A stretch of 64,000 nucleotides of DNA, taken from contig NZ_JBISEP010000001.1 in the NCBI RefSeq assembly GCF_044383835.1, positions 265,143 to 329,142 on the forward strand. The letters run 5' to 3'. Below are positions 45,369 through 55,164 of this stretch, piece after piece; positions within the stretch are counted from its first letter, which is position 1, and the number at the start of each line of letters is the position of its first letter. The stretch comes from Paraliobacillus sp044383835 (GTDB lineage Bacteria > Bacillota > Bacilli > Bacillales > Amphibacillaceae). The notes under the pieces were generated by a model. It saw only the letters and a list, made by a program, of their open reading frames with translations, searched no databases and was not told where the DNA came from. Both the position numbers and the translations under genes were made by a program.

Positions 45369-45496
45369 CTGTCTCCCCCGTCTCCTGATTAAATTTACTC
45401 TTATGCATTTTACCATAAAGTAAATCTTCATTCCATTGCACAATACACTAGTGATCAATATATTTTCTTTTCGATCAGGTTTTTTCTGTTGAAATT

Positions 45497-45525
45497 TTGT
45501 TATATTGTAGGGTATGAGATAATAT
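45497..45525 (+). promoter_or_regulatory. Candidate promoter of the MFS gene
   Basis: -35 TTGTTA (45497-45502), 17-nt spacer, -10 TAATAT (45520-45525), about 97 nt ahead of the ATG at 45623. Confidence 0.5.
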
Positions 45526-45622
45526 CCGACCAGAGACTGTATTATCCAGATAATTATTAATATATGCTATAAAACAGTATTACCCATTGAATGATTGCTA
45601 AGTTGAAAAAGGAGAAAAAATT

Positions 45623-46855
45623 ATGCATGTTTTTCGTAATTATCATAGAAATATAAAAATTAGAATCGGTCAAATCTTTCTAACAGATATGGTAGCAGGT
45701 GCAATCTTTCCTTTTATCGCTATTTATTTTGCAAACTATTTTGGTGCTACAATAACCGGGATCCTACTAATTACAAACGTACTGATTAGTTTAGTTGTAG
45801 GTTTATACGGTGGCTATTATTCTGATTTGATTGGACGTAAGAAATTAATGGTTTTAGCTAGTACTATCCGTATGATTGCTTTTGCAATTATGACAATCGC
45901 TAACTCTTCGATTTGGCTTTCTCCTGAAATCACATTTTTTATGGCTATTTTAATCACAGCATCTTTTGGTTTAGATGGGCCTGCTAGTGACGCTATGATT
46001 ATTGATATTACTAAGCCGAACGAACGAAAAGGTGTCTATGCGTTGCTATATTGGAGTTTCAATCTTGCCTTTGCAGTAGGAGGAATACTAGGTGCATTAA
46101 CTTTTAATGATTACTTATTTGAATTATTATTAACGATGACCTTAACAAGCGTTGCATCCAACATACTCATTATCTTTTTTATTTCCGAAACGATGGAAAA
46201 ATCTGAAACGATCGACAATAAAAACGTGCTAAAACAAATGTTTAATAGTTACAAAAATGTCGCAGGAGATAAACTATTTATTCTATTTGTGATTGCTGGT
46301 CTTCTTATCCAGTCGATCGAAAATCAATTAGAAAATTATATTGCTATTCGGTTAAATAATGATATGCCTGTACAAGAGATATTTGGTTTTGGAGTATCAG
46401 GCGTTGAAATGGTAGGTTTCTTAAAATCTGAAAATACAATTATCGTTGTTGTTTTAACTGTTTTTATTACAAAATTTATATCTCGTTTCAACGAAGGAAA
46501 CACGTTCTTATGGTCTATTGCCATTTTCACAGCTGGATATGTTGGTATAAGCTTTTTTGATAATGTTTGGTTATTATTTGGATTTATGATACTCGCTACC
46601 GTTGGAGAGCTAATGCGTGTGCCAATCCAATCTGATTTCCTCGCAAGTATACCAACAGATGATAAACGAAGTTCTTATATGGCTGTGTATGGTTTAGTTT
46701 TTAATGGTTCCATGATGATTAGTTCATTTTTCGTTACGCTAGGCGGAATTTTTTCTAAAGAAACGATGTCTATATTAATTATGCTTTGCGGCTTAACTGG
46801 ATTTATTATTATGAAGTACATTATGAATGACTTAAAAGCCAGAAGAGATGCATAG
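45623..46855 (+). CDS. Major facilitator superfamily transporter
   Basis: A 410-residue membrane protein with about 12 hydrophobic segments and the MFS loop 2-3 signature GGYYSDLIGRKKLM. The central cytoplasmic loop has SETMEKSETIDNKN. It resembles drug/metabolite exporters of the MFS, but no substrate can be read from the sequence. It has its own promoter and lies between ileS and lspA, where the B. subtilis map has ylyA, so it is a lineage-specific insertion. AAGGAG precedes the ATG. Confidence 0.85.
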   Translation: MHVFRNYHRNIKIRIGQIFLTDMVAGAIFPFIAIYFANYFGATITGILLITNVLISLVVGLYGGYYSDLIGRKKLMVLASTIRMIAFAIMTIANSSIWLSPEITFFMAILITASFGLDGPASDAMIIDITKPNERKGVYALLYWSFNLAFAVGGILGALTFNDYLFELLLTMTLTSVASNILIIFFISETMEKSETIDNKNVLKQMFNSYKNVAGDKLFILFVIAGLLIQSIENQLENYIAIRLNNDMPVQEIFGFGVSGVEMVGFLKSENTIIVVVLTVFITKFISRFNEGNTFLWSIAIFTAGYVGISFFDNVWLLFGFMILATVGELMRVPIQSDFLASIPTDDKRSSYMAVYGLVFNGSMMISSFFVTLGGIFSKETMSILIMLCGLTGFIIMKYIMNDLKARRDA

Positions 46856-46862
46856 GCAACAT

Positions 46863-46909
46863 AAAAACGTCCAGCCCCTATCTATTAAGATGGAGCTGGA
46901 CGTTTTTAT
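46863..46909. terminator. Bidirectional terminator between the MFS gene and ileS
   Basis: AAAAACGTCCAGC pairs with GCTGGACGTTTTT over 13 bp around a loop containing the small repeat CTATCT/AGATGG. Both flanking genes converge on it and both strands end in T runs. Confidence 0.85.
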
Positions 46910-46954
46910 TTTATATAGATTTTTCAAACGATTAATAGCAGCTGTTGCTTACAA

Positions 46955-49708
46955 TTAATCTTGATAGTGTTCTCTGACAATGGAAGCACAACGAACACAT
47001 AAACTTGGATGCTCAGCTACTTCTCCAACAGAATCAGCAGCTACCCAGCAACGTTCACATTTTTCACCTTCATGCTTTTCAACCTTAACTGTCACATATT
47101 CATAAGCTTTTCCGTCAGTTAATTCAGAGGATAACTCCACTTCAGAAACAATAAATAATTGGTGTAAATGTGCAATGTTTTCTAAAAGATTTTTTGTTTG
47201 TTCATTATTAGCAACAATTTTTAATTTTGCTTCTAAAGATTTTCCAATGATCTTTTCAACACGTGCTTCTTCTAAAGCTTTTAATACATCATCACGCACA
47301 TTCATAAATAGATCCCATTTTTCTTGTAGATCCGCTTGGTTAGCAATATCACGAGCTACTGGCATATCAGTTAATTGTGCACTATCTTCTTCTACACCTG
47401 GAATAAAGCCCCATGTTTCTTCAGCAGTATGTGTAAGAATTGGTGTTAGTAATTTCACCAAGCTGGTAATCATTTCATAATATACCGTTTGGATGCTTCG
47501 ACGTCTAACATTATCTTCAGCTTCAATGTACAGTATATCTTTTGCAAAATCTAAATAGAATGCACTTAATTCAATCGAACAGAAATGATGAATGGCGTGA
47601 TAAACAGTAGAGAAATCATACGCATCATAAGCTTTTGTAACCTTTTTAATTAATTGTTGTAATCGAAGTAGCATATAGCGATCTACTTCTTGCAACTGAT
47701 TATCCTCTACTACATGGTTCTTCGGGTCAAAATCTGCTAAGTTTCCAAGTAAAAAGCGGAATGTGTTTCTGATTTTACGGTACCCTTCCGAAGTTTGCTT
47801 GATTATCTCATCAGAGATTCGTACATCTGCTTGATAGTCTACAGATGCAACCCATAGACGAAGAATATCTGCACCATATTGCTTCATAATCTTAGACGGT
47901 ACAACTACATTACCGACAGATTTACTCATTTTACGACCTTTACCATCTAAAGCAAATCCATGACTGATTACTGTTTCATATGGCGATTTTCCTGTCACTG
48001 CAACTGCAGTTGAAATAGATGAATTAAACCAACCACGGTATTGGTCAGACCCTTCTAAATAAACATCTGCAGGACGACGTAATTCTGACCTTTCTTCTAG
48101 TACACCTTGATGCGAGGAACCAGAATCAAACCATACATCCATAATATCCATTTCTTTCGTGAATGTACCGTTAGGACTATGCTCTGATGTGAAACCTTCT
48201 GGCAATAAATCTTTTGCATCCCATTCAAACCAAATATTAGAACCATGCTCTCTAAATAATTTAGACACATGTTGAATTGTTTCATCTGTAATGATTGGTG
48301 TTCTGTCTTCGCCATAGAATACTGGAATAGGTACACCCCATGTACGTTGACGAGAAATACACCAATCTGCTCGATCACGAACCATATTATACAGGCGTGT
48401 TTCGCCCCACTTTGGCAACCAGTTAATTCGGTTGATTTCAGCTAAAATATCTTCTCTAAAGTCTTTAATTGATGCGAACCACTGATTTGTCGCACGGAAA
48501 ATAGTTGGTTTTTTTGTGCGCCAATCATGTGGATAAGAGTGTGTAATGAAGTTAAGGTGTAGTAATGCACCTAATTCTTCAAGCTTTTGTGTAATCTCTT
48601 TATTTGCTGCATCATAAAACAAACCTTCGAATCCTGGTGCTTCGTCTGTAAACACACCTTTTTCATCTACTGGACATAGCACATCCAACCCATATTGCTT
48701 AGCGATATTAAAGTCATCTTCCCCGTGTCCTGGTGCAGTATGAACCAGACCGGTACCACTTTCTGTTGTTACATGGTCACCTAAAATAACAAGAGAATCA
48801 CGATCATATAATGGATGCTTAGCAACTAACTTCTCCGCATCTTTACCTTTAAACGTTTTTACAGTTTCAGGATTTTCCCAAGTTAATACTTCCGCAATCT
48901 GATCAATCATATCTTCTGCAACAATATACTTCTGATCAGCTACTTTTACAACTGCATAAGAAAGATCGGGATGAAGCGCAATTGCCAAGTTCGCTGGTAT
49001 TGTCCATGGTGTCGTCGTCCAAATAATGAACTTCTCATCACCATCTAGTAATGTACCAGGTTCTTTCACATCAAACGCTACATAAATAGAAGCAGAGCGC
49101 TTATCTTGATATTCAATTTCAGCTTCTGCAAGCGCTGATTCAGATGAAGGTGACCAGTAAACAGGTTTTAATCCCTTATAAATGTAACCTTTTTTAGCCA
49201 TTTCACCAAACACTTCAATTTGTGCTGCTTCATATTCTTTATTTAAGGTAATGTACGGATGTTCCCAATCACCACGAACACCCAGTTGCTTAAATTGTGT
49301 TCGTTGATTATCTACCTGTTTCAACGCATACTCTTCACATTTAGTTCTAAATTCTGCTGTAGTCATTTTTTTGCGATTTACTTTTTTCTTCGCTAAAGCT
49401 TGCTCAATTGGTAGTCCATGTGTATCCCATCCTGGTACATACGGTGCATGGAAACCACTCATTGATTTATATTTTACGATAAAGTCTTTTAAAACTTTAT
49501 TTAGCGCGTGCCCCATGTGAATGTCACCATTCGCGTAAGGTGGTCCATCATGTAAGACAAATAAAGGTCTTCCTTCTGTACGCTTTTGTACTTGTTGATA
49601 TAGATTGCTCTCTTCCCATTCTCCTTGCATTTTCGGTTCTTTATTTGGCAAATTCCCTCTCATTGGGAATGCTGTTTTTGGCATTAATAACGTATCTTTA
49701 TAATCCAT
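46955..49708 (-). CDS. ileS: Isoleucyl-tRNA synthetase
   Basis: Charges tRNA-Ile; class I synthetase with an editing domain. The 917-residue protein has HMGH (64-67) and KMSKS (about 595-599) catalytic motifs and a C-terminal zinc finger with CERC and CVRC pairs. The presence of the zinc site and length group it with the bacterial type of Bacillus. Expression is controlled by a T-box leader (49880-50155). Confidence 0.97.
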   Translation of the reverse strand: MDYKDTLLMPKTAFPMRGNLPNKEPKMQGEWEESNLYQQVQKRTEGRPLFVLHDGPPYANGDIHMGHALNKVLKDFIVKYKSMSGFHAPYVPGWDTHGLPIEQALAKKKVNRKKMTTAEFRTKCEEYALKQVDNQRTQFKQLGVRGDWEHPYITLNKEYEAAQIEVFGEMAKKGYIYKGLKPVYWSPSSESALAEAEIEYQDKRSASIYVAFDVKEPGTLLDGDEKFIIWTTTPWTIPANLAIALHPDLSYAVVKVADQKYIVAEDMIDQIAEVLTWENPETVKTFKGKDAEKLVAKHPLYDRDSLVILGDHVTTESGTGLVHTAPGHGEDDFNIAKQYGLDVLCPVDEKGVFTDEAPGFEGLFYDAANKEITQKLEELGALLHLNFITHSYPHDWRTKKPTIFRATNQWFASIKDFREDILAEINRINWLPKWGETRLYNMVRDRADWCISRQRTWGVPIPVFYGEDRTPIITDETIQHVSKLFREHGSNIWFEWDAKDLLPEGFTSEHSPNGTFTKEMDIMDVWFDSGSSHQGVLEERSELRRPADVYLEGSDQYRGWFNSSISTAVAVTGKSPYETVISHGFALDGKGRKMSKSVGNVVVPSKIMKQYGADILRLWVASVDYQADVRISDEIIKQTSEGYRKIRNTFRFLLGNLADFDPKNHVVEDNQLQEVDRYMLLRLQQLIKKVTKAYDAYDFSTVYHAIHHFCSIELSAFYLDFAKDILYIEAEDNVRRRSIQTVYYEMITSLVKLLTPILTHTAEETWGFIPGVEEDSAQLTDMPVARDIANQADLQEKWDLFMNVRDDVLKALEEARVEKIIGKSLEAKLKIVANNEQTKNLLENIAHLHQLFIVSEVELSSELTDGKAYEYVTVKVEKHEGEKCERCWVAADSVGEVAEHPSLCVRCASIVREHYQD

Positions 49709-49879
49709 TTTGTTTCCTCCTGTTTACTTTTAAAATTAGATTTTTTATGGGTACACTTGCCACTTGCTTTCAAGTATAAACGGTGACGGAATCATCATTT
49801 TGCACTTTCGATTACACTTAGATAAAGATAAATCACTCACTTAATCACTGAATCAATGCTATTACTACAATTTTAAAAA

Positions 49880-50155
49880 TAAAAAAAGTCCTCTACATCC
49901 CTGTAAGGGACGAGAAGACTCGTGGTACCACCCTTCATAAATGAAGATAGTTATCTACCTTCATCCACTCAGCATCGTAACGTGATGTAGACGTCTCATT
50001 TTACTCTAATTTTCAAATAAGAAGCTTCAGGGTGATCTTCAAATAAGAAACTGTATTAGGCTTTCACCAATTCCTAACTCGCTTAAACAGCATTTCTTAC
50101 TTTACTCTCCCTTTCATTGCTATTCAATATATTAATTCTATTATCACCTTATGTG
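49880..50155 (-). promoter_or_regulatory. T-box riboswitch leader of ileS (Ile specifier ATC)
   Basis: The minus-strand leader contains the T-box sequence AGGGTGGTACCACG (49921-49934), GGTGAAAGCC typical of stem I, and a specifier loop with GAAGATCACC, giving ATC, an isoleucine codon. A terminator follows (49880-49919): AGTCTTCT...AGAGGACT stem then seven Ts. Uncharged tRNA-Ile should stabilise the antiterminator. Confidence 0.93.
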
Positions 50156-50160
50156 AATGA

Positions 50161-50189
50161 ATTATATGTAAAAATACGAAAAACGTCAA
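50161..50189 (-). promoter_or_regulatory. Promoter of ileS
   Basis: -35 TTGACG (50184-50189), 17-nt spacer, -10 TATAAT (50161-50166) on the minus strand, directly after the divIVA stop and before the T-box leader. Confidence 0.85.
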
Positions 50190-50192
50190 GGA

Positions 50193-50708
50193 CTAATAAT
50201 GATTTGTTTTCGACTCTTCTTGATCGAGATATACATCATCCATCTCTGTATCGAGTAATCCATCCCAATCATCGTTTTCAATTAACTCTAACTGAGCTTC
50301 AACAAGCATTTTCAAACGCATACGGAATACTTTTGCTTGTTTTTTTAATTCCTCAACTTCAATAGCAATACGGCGAGACTTTTGTAATGCTTCATTGATA
50401 ATTCGATCAGCATTTTTTTCAGCCTCTTTAATGATCAATTTCGATTCCTTTGTAGCATTTCCTTTCACTTCTTCAGCTGCTTCTTGAGCAATTAAAATCG
50501 ATTTATTTAATGTTTCTTCGATAGTTGAGAAATGTCCTAATCTTTCTTTCATATCCTCTACTTGCTGTTTTAATTCCTTTTTTTCTCGCATCACTAATTC
50601 GTAATCTTTAATTACCTGATCTAAAAATTCATTAACTTCATCTTCGTCGTAACCTCTAAAACCACGTGTAAACTCTTTGTTATGGATATCCAATGGTGTC
50701 AATGGCAC
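50193..50708 (-). CDS. divIVA: Cell-division and polarity protein DivIVA
   Basis: Coiled-coil protein that binds curved membrane at poles and septa and positions MinCD, RacA and others. The 171-residue protein has the N-terminal membrane-binding region PLTPLDIHNKEFTRGFRGYD and a long coiled coil (about 30-150) with an acidic tail. The GTG at 50706-50708 is chosen: GGAGG lies 8 nt upstream and the sequence then matches the family start exactly; an ATG 20 codons earlier gives no homologous extension. Confidence 0.94.
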   Translation of the reverse strand: MPLTPLDIHNKEFTRGFRGYDEDEVNEFLDQVIKDYELVMREKKELKQQVEDMKERLGHFSTIEETLNKSILIAQEAAEEVKGNATKESKLIIKEAEKNADRIINEALQKSRRIAIEVEELKKQAKVFRMRLKMLVEAQLELIENDDWDGLLDTEMDDVYLDQEESKTNHY

Positions 50709-50790
50709 AATGGCCACCTCCTTATGAAGTGTTGTGTATTTTTCATCGTTATAGTTACATTTCGACATTTATAGAGAAATTCCTGCTTGA

Positions 50791-51564
50791 TTAATTTAAA
50801 ATATGATATCTAATCATCCATTTACCTTTTTTTGATTGACCTAATAATTCGATTAATCTACTACGCCCTTTCCCTCTAAAAGAAAAGGTATCACCAGATT
50901 GAACATGAAAAGCAGGGTTTTCAACTTTTTTAAAATTGACCTTAATTAACCCTCTTGTTATCGCTTGTACTGCTGCTTGTCTAGAAACACGATAAATTTC
51001 TTTTATTAATACGTCTAACCGCAAACTACTTACTGCGGCTTGTCGTTCATACCATTGCTCTTTACTTATTATCGCTTGATCAAATGATACGTTAACCCAT
51101 TGTACTGATGCATTTTTTATCGTTTTTAAATTCAATTCGACAAAAGAAGCAACATCCTCAGCTATTGCAATTTGAATATTATGTTCATCAATGACAATAT
51201 CTCCTAATTTGCGCCTTGCTAACCCTTGGGATACAAATGCACCTAAAACATCTCGATGTTTTATTGTAACAAATTTATTCGGATAACTAGCTTGTAACAA
51301 TACAATTGGGAAATCAGATAAGTTAATTGATTGGTAATAAGGAGATAATATCGCTTGTTGTCTTTCCGATTGCTCTCCCCCACCAAAAAATTCAAGAACA
51401 AATTGTTCATCATTTCCAATTAGACTCTTTAAAATCTGTTGTTCCCTTGGATCTAAAAAATCACTGTACTTGGTTCTATGTTGTATCTCAACTTGTTCTT
51501 TCCACGTTAGCATTTGATCAATAAACGGTTGTTCATCTTTTCTGAAATGTTGGTATATATCCAT
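50791..51564 (-). CDS. ylmH: S4-domain RNA-binding protein YlmH
   Basis: A 257-residue protein with a YlmH-specific N-terminal half (IYQHFRKDEQPFIDQ) and an S4 RNA-binding domain in the C-terminal third (SSLRLDVLIKEIYRVSRQAA to the end). YlmH homologues have been linked to rescue of stalled ribosomes; that role is inferred for this gene. It lies between divIVA and ylmG in the standard order. Confidence 0.9.
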   Translation of the reverse strand: MDIYQHFRKDEQPFIDQMLTWKEQVEIQHRTKYSDFLDPREQQILKSLIGNDEQFVLEFFGGGEQSERQQAILSPYYQSINLSDFPIVLLQASYPNKFVTIKHRDVLGAFVSQGLARRKLGDIVIDEHNIQIAIAEDVASFVELNLKTIKNASVQWVNVSFDQAIISKEQWYERQAAVSSLRLDVLIKEIYRVSRQAAVQAITRGLIKVNFKKVENPAFHVQSGDTFSFRGKGRSRLIELLGQSKKGKWMIRYHILN

Positions 51565-51605
51565 TTACTCACCTACATCATCTTCACCTATAATACCAAT
51601 TGTTA

Positions 51606-51884
51606 TTACCAAATAAACCAGCTAAACAACACTCTGACACCATTTGGAATAAGATAAGTCAATACTAAAATAGCTACAATTGGTGAAATATCTAGCATAC
51701 CAATTGGAGGGATTATTTTACGAAATGGCTCCAAATAAGGTTCGCAAATTTTTGCTAAAAATTCTCCTATTGATGATTCTCTTGCTCCAGGAAACCATGA
51801 CATAAGTATATAGATGACTAATGCCATACTATATAAGTTAATCAAACTCATAATAATACTATACAAACCCATATAATTTACCAC
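51606..51884 (-). CDS. ylmG: YggT family membrane protein YlmG
   Basis: A 92-residue protein with two hydrophobic segments (about 9-29 and 62-88) flanking a loop with SWFPGARESSIGEFL and EPYLEPFRKIIPPIG, the YggT signature. Its role in division or membrane organisation is not settled. It overlaps sepF by 7 nt. Confidence 0.9.
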   Translation of the reverse strand: MVNYMGLYSIIMSLINLYSMALVIYILMSWFPGARESSIGEFLAKICEPYLEPFRKIIPPIGMLDISPIVAILVLTYLIPNGVRVLFSWFIW

Positions 51885-52312
51885 CTTTGTTCAAAATCTT
51901 CTTCCTCACTTACTAATTGTGTAATACTTCCAGAAACATCTACATTATCTGGCGTACAAAGAAAAGTATGCGGACCTAATTTTTGCATTTCTCCTGAAAC
52001 AGCATATACTGTTCCGCCTAAAAAATCAACAATTCGTTTTGCTTGCTGATAATCTACTCTTTGTAAATTGATTACTACTGAGCGTCGATTAACAATATGA
52101 TCCGCAATTTCTTGTGTCTCATCATAAGACCTAGGTTCACACAGTACTACTTTTGCAGTTGCTTTTACTGATTTCAAACTTACTACATTTTGTGGTTGAC
52201 GCTTTTCACTACGAGACATACTTTCTATCCCTTCTTGTTCTTCTTCTACGTATTCATACTCATATTCATCTTCAACAGAAAATAACGTTTTTAGTTTATT
52301 TTTAAAACTCAT
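51878..52312 (-). CDS. sepF: Cell division protein SepF
   Basis: Membrane-anchored FtsZ partner that helps the Z ring adhere and septum form. The 144-residue protein has an N-terminal amphipathic start (SFKNKLKTLF), an acidic linker, and a C-terminal SepF domain (about 55-135) with the motif VDYQQAKRIVDFLGGTVYAV. It lies 12 nt after ylmE. Confidence 0.94.
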   Translation of the reverse strand: MSFKNKLKTLFSVEDEYEYEYVEEEQEGIESMSRSEKRQPQNVVSLKSVKATAKVVLCEPRSYDETQEIADHIVNRRSVVINLQRVDYQQAKRIVDFLGGTVYAVSGEMQKLGPHTFLCTPDNVDVSGSITQLVSEEEDFEQRW

Positions 52313-52324
52313 TTTTTCACCTCT

Positions 52325-52996
52325 TTAGCCAACAAGATTTGAGCCAACTCGAATATATGTTGCACCTTCTTCAACAGCGATGGCGTAATCATTGCTCATC
52401 CCCATTGATAACTCAGAACAAGGCGCATAGCTTAGATGCAATTTTTGAACGTCATCCCGTAATAATCGTAACTGACGGAACGTGCTTCGTAGTAACGATT
52501 CGTCATTAGTTAAAGGTGCCATCGTCATCAAACCAACCACACGAATCTGCGGATAAGCTTGCAATTTTTGAACAAAATCAATCACTTCTGTTGAGGCTAG
52601 TCCATGCTTAGATTGCTCTCCGCTTGTGTTTACTTGTATAAAACATGAAATTGGCTGATCGGCCCGTTTATTTATTTCTTTTGCTAAAGATAAACGATCA
52701 AGCGAGTGAATAAAATCAACTTCTTTTATTACATGCTTCACTTTCTTTGATTGCAAAGATCCAATAAAATGCCATACAACATTGTTCAATGATAAACGAT
52801 TAGATTTTTCTTTTAAGCCTTCTAATCTGTTCTCTCCTAAGTGACTAACTCCGGTTTCAACTGCTTCAGCCGCACGTTCTATGCTGACATACTTCGTTAC
52901 ACCGATAATCGTCACTTCTTTCGTATCTCTATTAACTTTCGCACATGCGTCACTTATATTTTTTTGTATCTCTTTTAAGTTAGCTTGCACACTCAA
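52325..52996 (-). CDS. ylmE: YggS family pyridoxal-phosphate homeostasis protein
   Basis: A 223-residue PLP-binding barrel protein with no known catalytic activity; it maintains free PLP and amino-acid balance. The PLP lysine is in TIIGVTKYVS; HFIGSLQSKKVK, ELSMGMSNDY and TYIRVGSNL follow the family pattern. It is followed by sepF in the same cluster. Confidence 0.92.
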   Translation of the reverse strand: MSVQANLKEIQKNISDACAKVNRDTKEVTIIGVTKYVSIERAAEAVETGVSHLGENRLEGLKEKSNRLSLNNVVWHFIGSLQSKKVKHVIKEVDFIHSLDRLSLAKEINKRADQPISCFIQVNTSGEQSKHGLASTEVIDFVQKLQAYPQIRVVGLMTMAPLTNDESLLRSTFRQLRLLRDDVQKLHLSYAPCSELSMGMSNDYAIAVEEGATYIRVGSNLVG

Positions 52997-53019
52997 TTAA
53001 CACTACTCCTTCTGTTGGT

Positions 53020-53826
53020 TCAATTACACCTTTTACCTATATAGCCTAACATTCTACCTGTTTGTCCTTTTTCATAACGATATGAAAAAAATAATGGATC
53101 ACTATATGTGCAAAGATGTGATTGATATATATTTTCTGGTTGAATACCATGTTCAATCAACATATAATAGTTTAACGATGAAAGATTTAATAAATAATTC
53201 ATATCACTTACTTTTTTGGTTACTTGTTCACGAAATCTTATAGGAATATGATTGAATACATGATTATTAATTTCATAATTCGTTTGTGAAATTGATGGAC
53301 CGATACCAACATAGAGCGTATCTATATTCGCTCCATGTGCTTTCAGTTTTTTAATCATATTGACAGCCATCTGTTTTACTGTACCTTTCCATCCTGCATG
53401 TGCAATACCTATCCATCCCGTAGATGTATCCCAAAAATAAAGAGGTACACAATCAGCAAACATAGCTACTAATAATATGTTTTTTTCTTTAGTAATTAAA
53501 CCATCTGTATTTGGAATGGCTGTTGCAACATCTAATGCACCGCTTCCTCTATCCGCTGATGTAACCAGATGAATTTTTGTACCATGTGTCTGTTCGGCCA
53601 TCACCCAATTGTTAAGCGGATAAGCTAATAGTTGACTTAACACATTTCTATTAGCTAAAACATCTTGTTGGTTATCATTTACATGCAATCCTAAATTAAA
53701 GGAATCATATGGTGATTTACTAACACCGCCATGTCGTGTAGTAAATCCAACAACTAAATTAGGATCGACCTCATGCCATGCATTCAATCCAACGATTGAT
53801 GAATGAATTTGAATAAAAGGTTCCAA
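53020..53826 (-). CDS. pgeF: Purine nucleoside phosphorylase / YfiH (PgeF) family protein
   Basis: A 268-residue protein of the YfiH/LACC1 family (YlmD in Bacillus). Members bind zinc and show purine nucleoside phosphorylase/adenosine deaminase-type activities, and E. coli PgeF edits a peptidoglycan intermediate. The zinc-ligand motifs are WVMAEQTHGTKIHLV, AMFADCVPLYF and IGIAHAGWKGT with conserved His/Cys. The start is TTG with AAGGAGC 8 nt upstream. It precedes ylmE by 23 nt. Confidence 0.88.
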   Translation of the reverse strand: MEPFIQIHSSIVGLNAWHEVDPNLVVGFTTRHGGVSKSPYDSFNLGLHVNDNQQDVLANRNVLSQLLAYPLNNWVMAEQTHGTKIHLVTSADRGSGALDVATAIPNTDGLITKEKNILLVAMFADCVPLYFWDTSTGWIGIAHAGWKGTVKQMAVNMIKKLKAHGANIDTLYVGIGPSISQTNYEINNHVFNHIPIRFREQVTKKVSDMNYLLNLSSLNYYMLIEHGIQPENIYQSHLCTYSDPLFFSYRYEKGQTGRMLGYIGKRCN

Positions 53827-53927
53827 ATCATTTGCTCCTTCGTATTTTTAACTATTTTATCATATAATTGAATTAAATTCTTATAAAAATCGAAATATGT
53901 GTAAATTGCGCATTTTTTCCCGTTTAT

Positions 53928-54176
53928 TCAATTGCGCTTATGTTTATTTGTTCGAATCAAAATAACATCCGACCCGACAGTAACGATATCTTCCCACGGA
54001 ATAACCAGTTCATCTTGCTTTCCAAACAAAGGAATAACTTTGTTCTTAGTACCTACCACCAGCTGTATTATTCTCCCTTTTTCCTCATCGATATCCAAAT
54101 CAACAATCATTCCTATTTTCTCACCATTTTCCACTAATATAATTTCTTTTAACTGCATATTTGTTAACGTAACCAT
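53928..54176 (-). CDS. ymxH: YlmC/YmxH family sporulation protein (PRC-barrel)
   Basis: An 82-residue PRC-barrel-like protein (VTLTNMQLKEIILVENGEKIGMI; then IPLFGKQDELVIPWEDIVTVG), the short form found beside sigG. B. subtilis YlmC and YmxH are of this type; the function is unknown. ATG 54174-54176 follows GGTGGGGGTGTGA. A possible sigma-E-type -10 CATATAAT is at 54204-54211. Confidence 0.85.
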   Translation of the reverse strand: MVTLTNMQLKEIILVENGEKIGMIVDLDIDEEKGRIIQLVVGTKNKVIPLFGKQDELVIPWEDIVTVGSDVILIRTNKHKRN

Positions 54177-54203
54177 AATCACACCCCCACCTTTTTATTA
54201 GTG

Positions 54204-54232
54204 ATTATATGCATCGCAACGTACTAATTTAT
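54204..54232 (-). promoter_or_regulatory. Possible sigma-E-type promoter of ymxH
   Basis: Minus strand: -10 CATATAAT (54204-54211), 14-nt spacer, and an ATAAATT sequence (54226-54232) where the -35 is expected. The -10 fits CATACAHT at seven of eight positions; the -35 is weak. Confidence 0.3.
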
Positions 54233-54251
54233 CTTTTTTTCAAAAATTGTT

Positions 54252-54301
54252 TGTGTAAAAAAAGAAAACAGATACACGCTTAAAATAAGGTAGTGTATCT
54301 G
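54252..54301 (-). terminator. Terminator after sigG
   Basis: Perfect 9-bp stem CAGATACAC (54269-54277) / GTGTATCTG (54293-54301), with a TTTTCTTTTTTT run downstream on the minus strand. Confidence 0.85.
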
Positions 54302-54348
54302 ATTCGTAATAAATCATATGCGTTAAAAAAGCTTAATTATGCTATTTA

Positions 54349-55128
54349 TTATTCAAACATTTCTTTGTTCATTTCTTGCATTGCTGCTTTTTCTAATCGT
54401 GAAACTTGCGCTTGCGAAATACCAATTTCTTCGGCAACCTCCATTTGTGTTTTCCCTTGAAAAAAACGTTTTGTTAAAATCATTTTTTCGCGTTCATTAA
54501 GACGATGCATCCCCTCTTTTAAAGATATTTGATCCAGCCAATTCGATTCTTTATCTTTATCATCACTAATTTGATCCATGACAAAAATAGGATCGCCACC
54601 ATCATTATATATCGGTTCAAACAATGATACAGGGTCTTGAATGGCGTCCATTGCAAAAACGATATCGGCATGTGGCACGTCCATTTCCTTAGCGATCTCC
54701 ATAGGCGTTGGTTCTTTTAATGATTTACTCATTAATTTCTCTTTCACTTGTAGCGCTTTATACGCTGTATCACGTAATGATCTAGATACCCGAATCGGAT
54801 TATTATCTCTTAAGTAACGACGAATCTCGCCAATAATCATTGGCACTGCATACGTAGAAAACCTAACATTCTGACTCAAATCAAAATTATCAATGGATTT
54901 CATTAAGCCGATGCAACCTACCTGAAATAGATCATCACCATATTCACCACGGTTTTGAAATCTCTGGATAATACTTAATACTAATCGTAGATTCCCATTG
55001 ACTAATTTTTCACGTGCGCTCAAGTCACCACTTTGCAATTCTTTAAATAATTTTCTCATTTCCTCATTTTTAAGTACTGGTAAAGTAGAGGTGTCAACAC
55101 CGCAAATTTCAACTTTATGTTTTGTCAT
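54349..55128 (-). CDS. sigG: Late forespore sigma factor SigG
   Basis: Sigma-70-type factor that directs late gene expression in the engulfed forespore. The 259-residue protein begins TKHKVEICGVDTSTLPVLKNE, nearly as in B. subtilis, has region 2 with VGCIGLMKSIDNFDLS and FSTYAVPMIIGEIRRYLRD, and a region 4 helix-turn-helix TQMEVAEEIGISQAQVSRLE. ATG 55126-55128 with GGAGGATATATC upstream is chosen over an earlier start 16 codons away. A sigma-F/G promoter and a hairpin precede it. Confidence 0.97.
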   Translation of the reverse strand: MTKHKVEICGVDTSTLPVLKNEEMRKLFKELQSGDLSAREKLVNGNLRLVLSIIQRFQNRGEYGDDLFQVGCIGLMKSIDNFDLSQNVRFSTYAVPMIIGEIRRYLRDNNPIRVSRSLRDTAYKALQVKEKLMSKSLKEPTPMEIAKEMDVPHADIVFAMDAIQDPVSLFEPIYNDGGDPIFVMDQISDDKDKESNWLDQISLKEGMHRLNEREKMILTKRFFQGKTQMEVAEEIGISQAQVSRLEKAAMQEMNKEMFE

Positions 55129-55164
55129 GATATATCCTCCCGTTTGGAGATGCTGTTCATGGAA

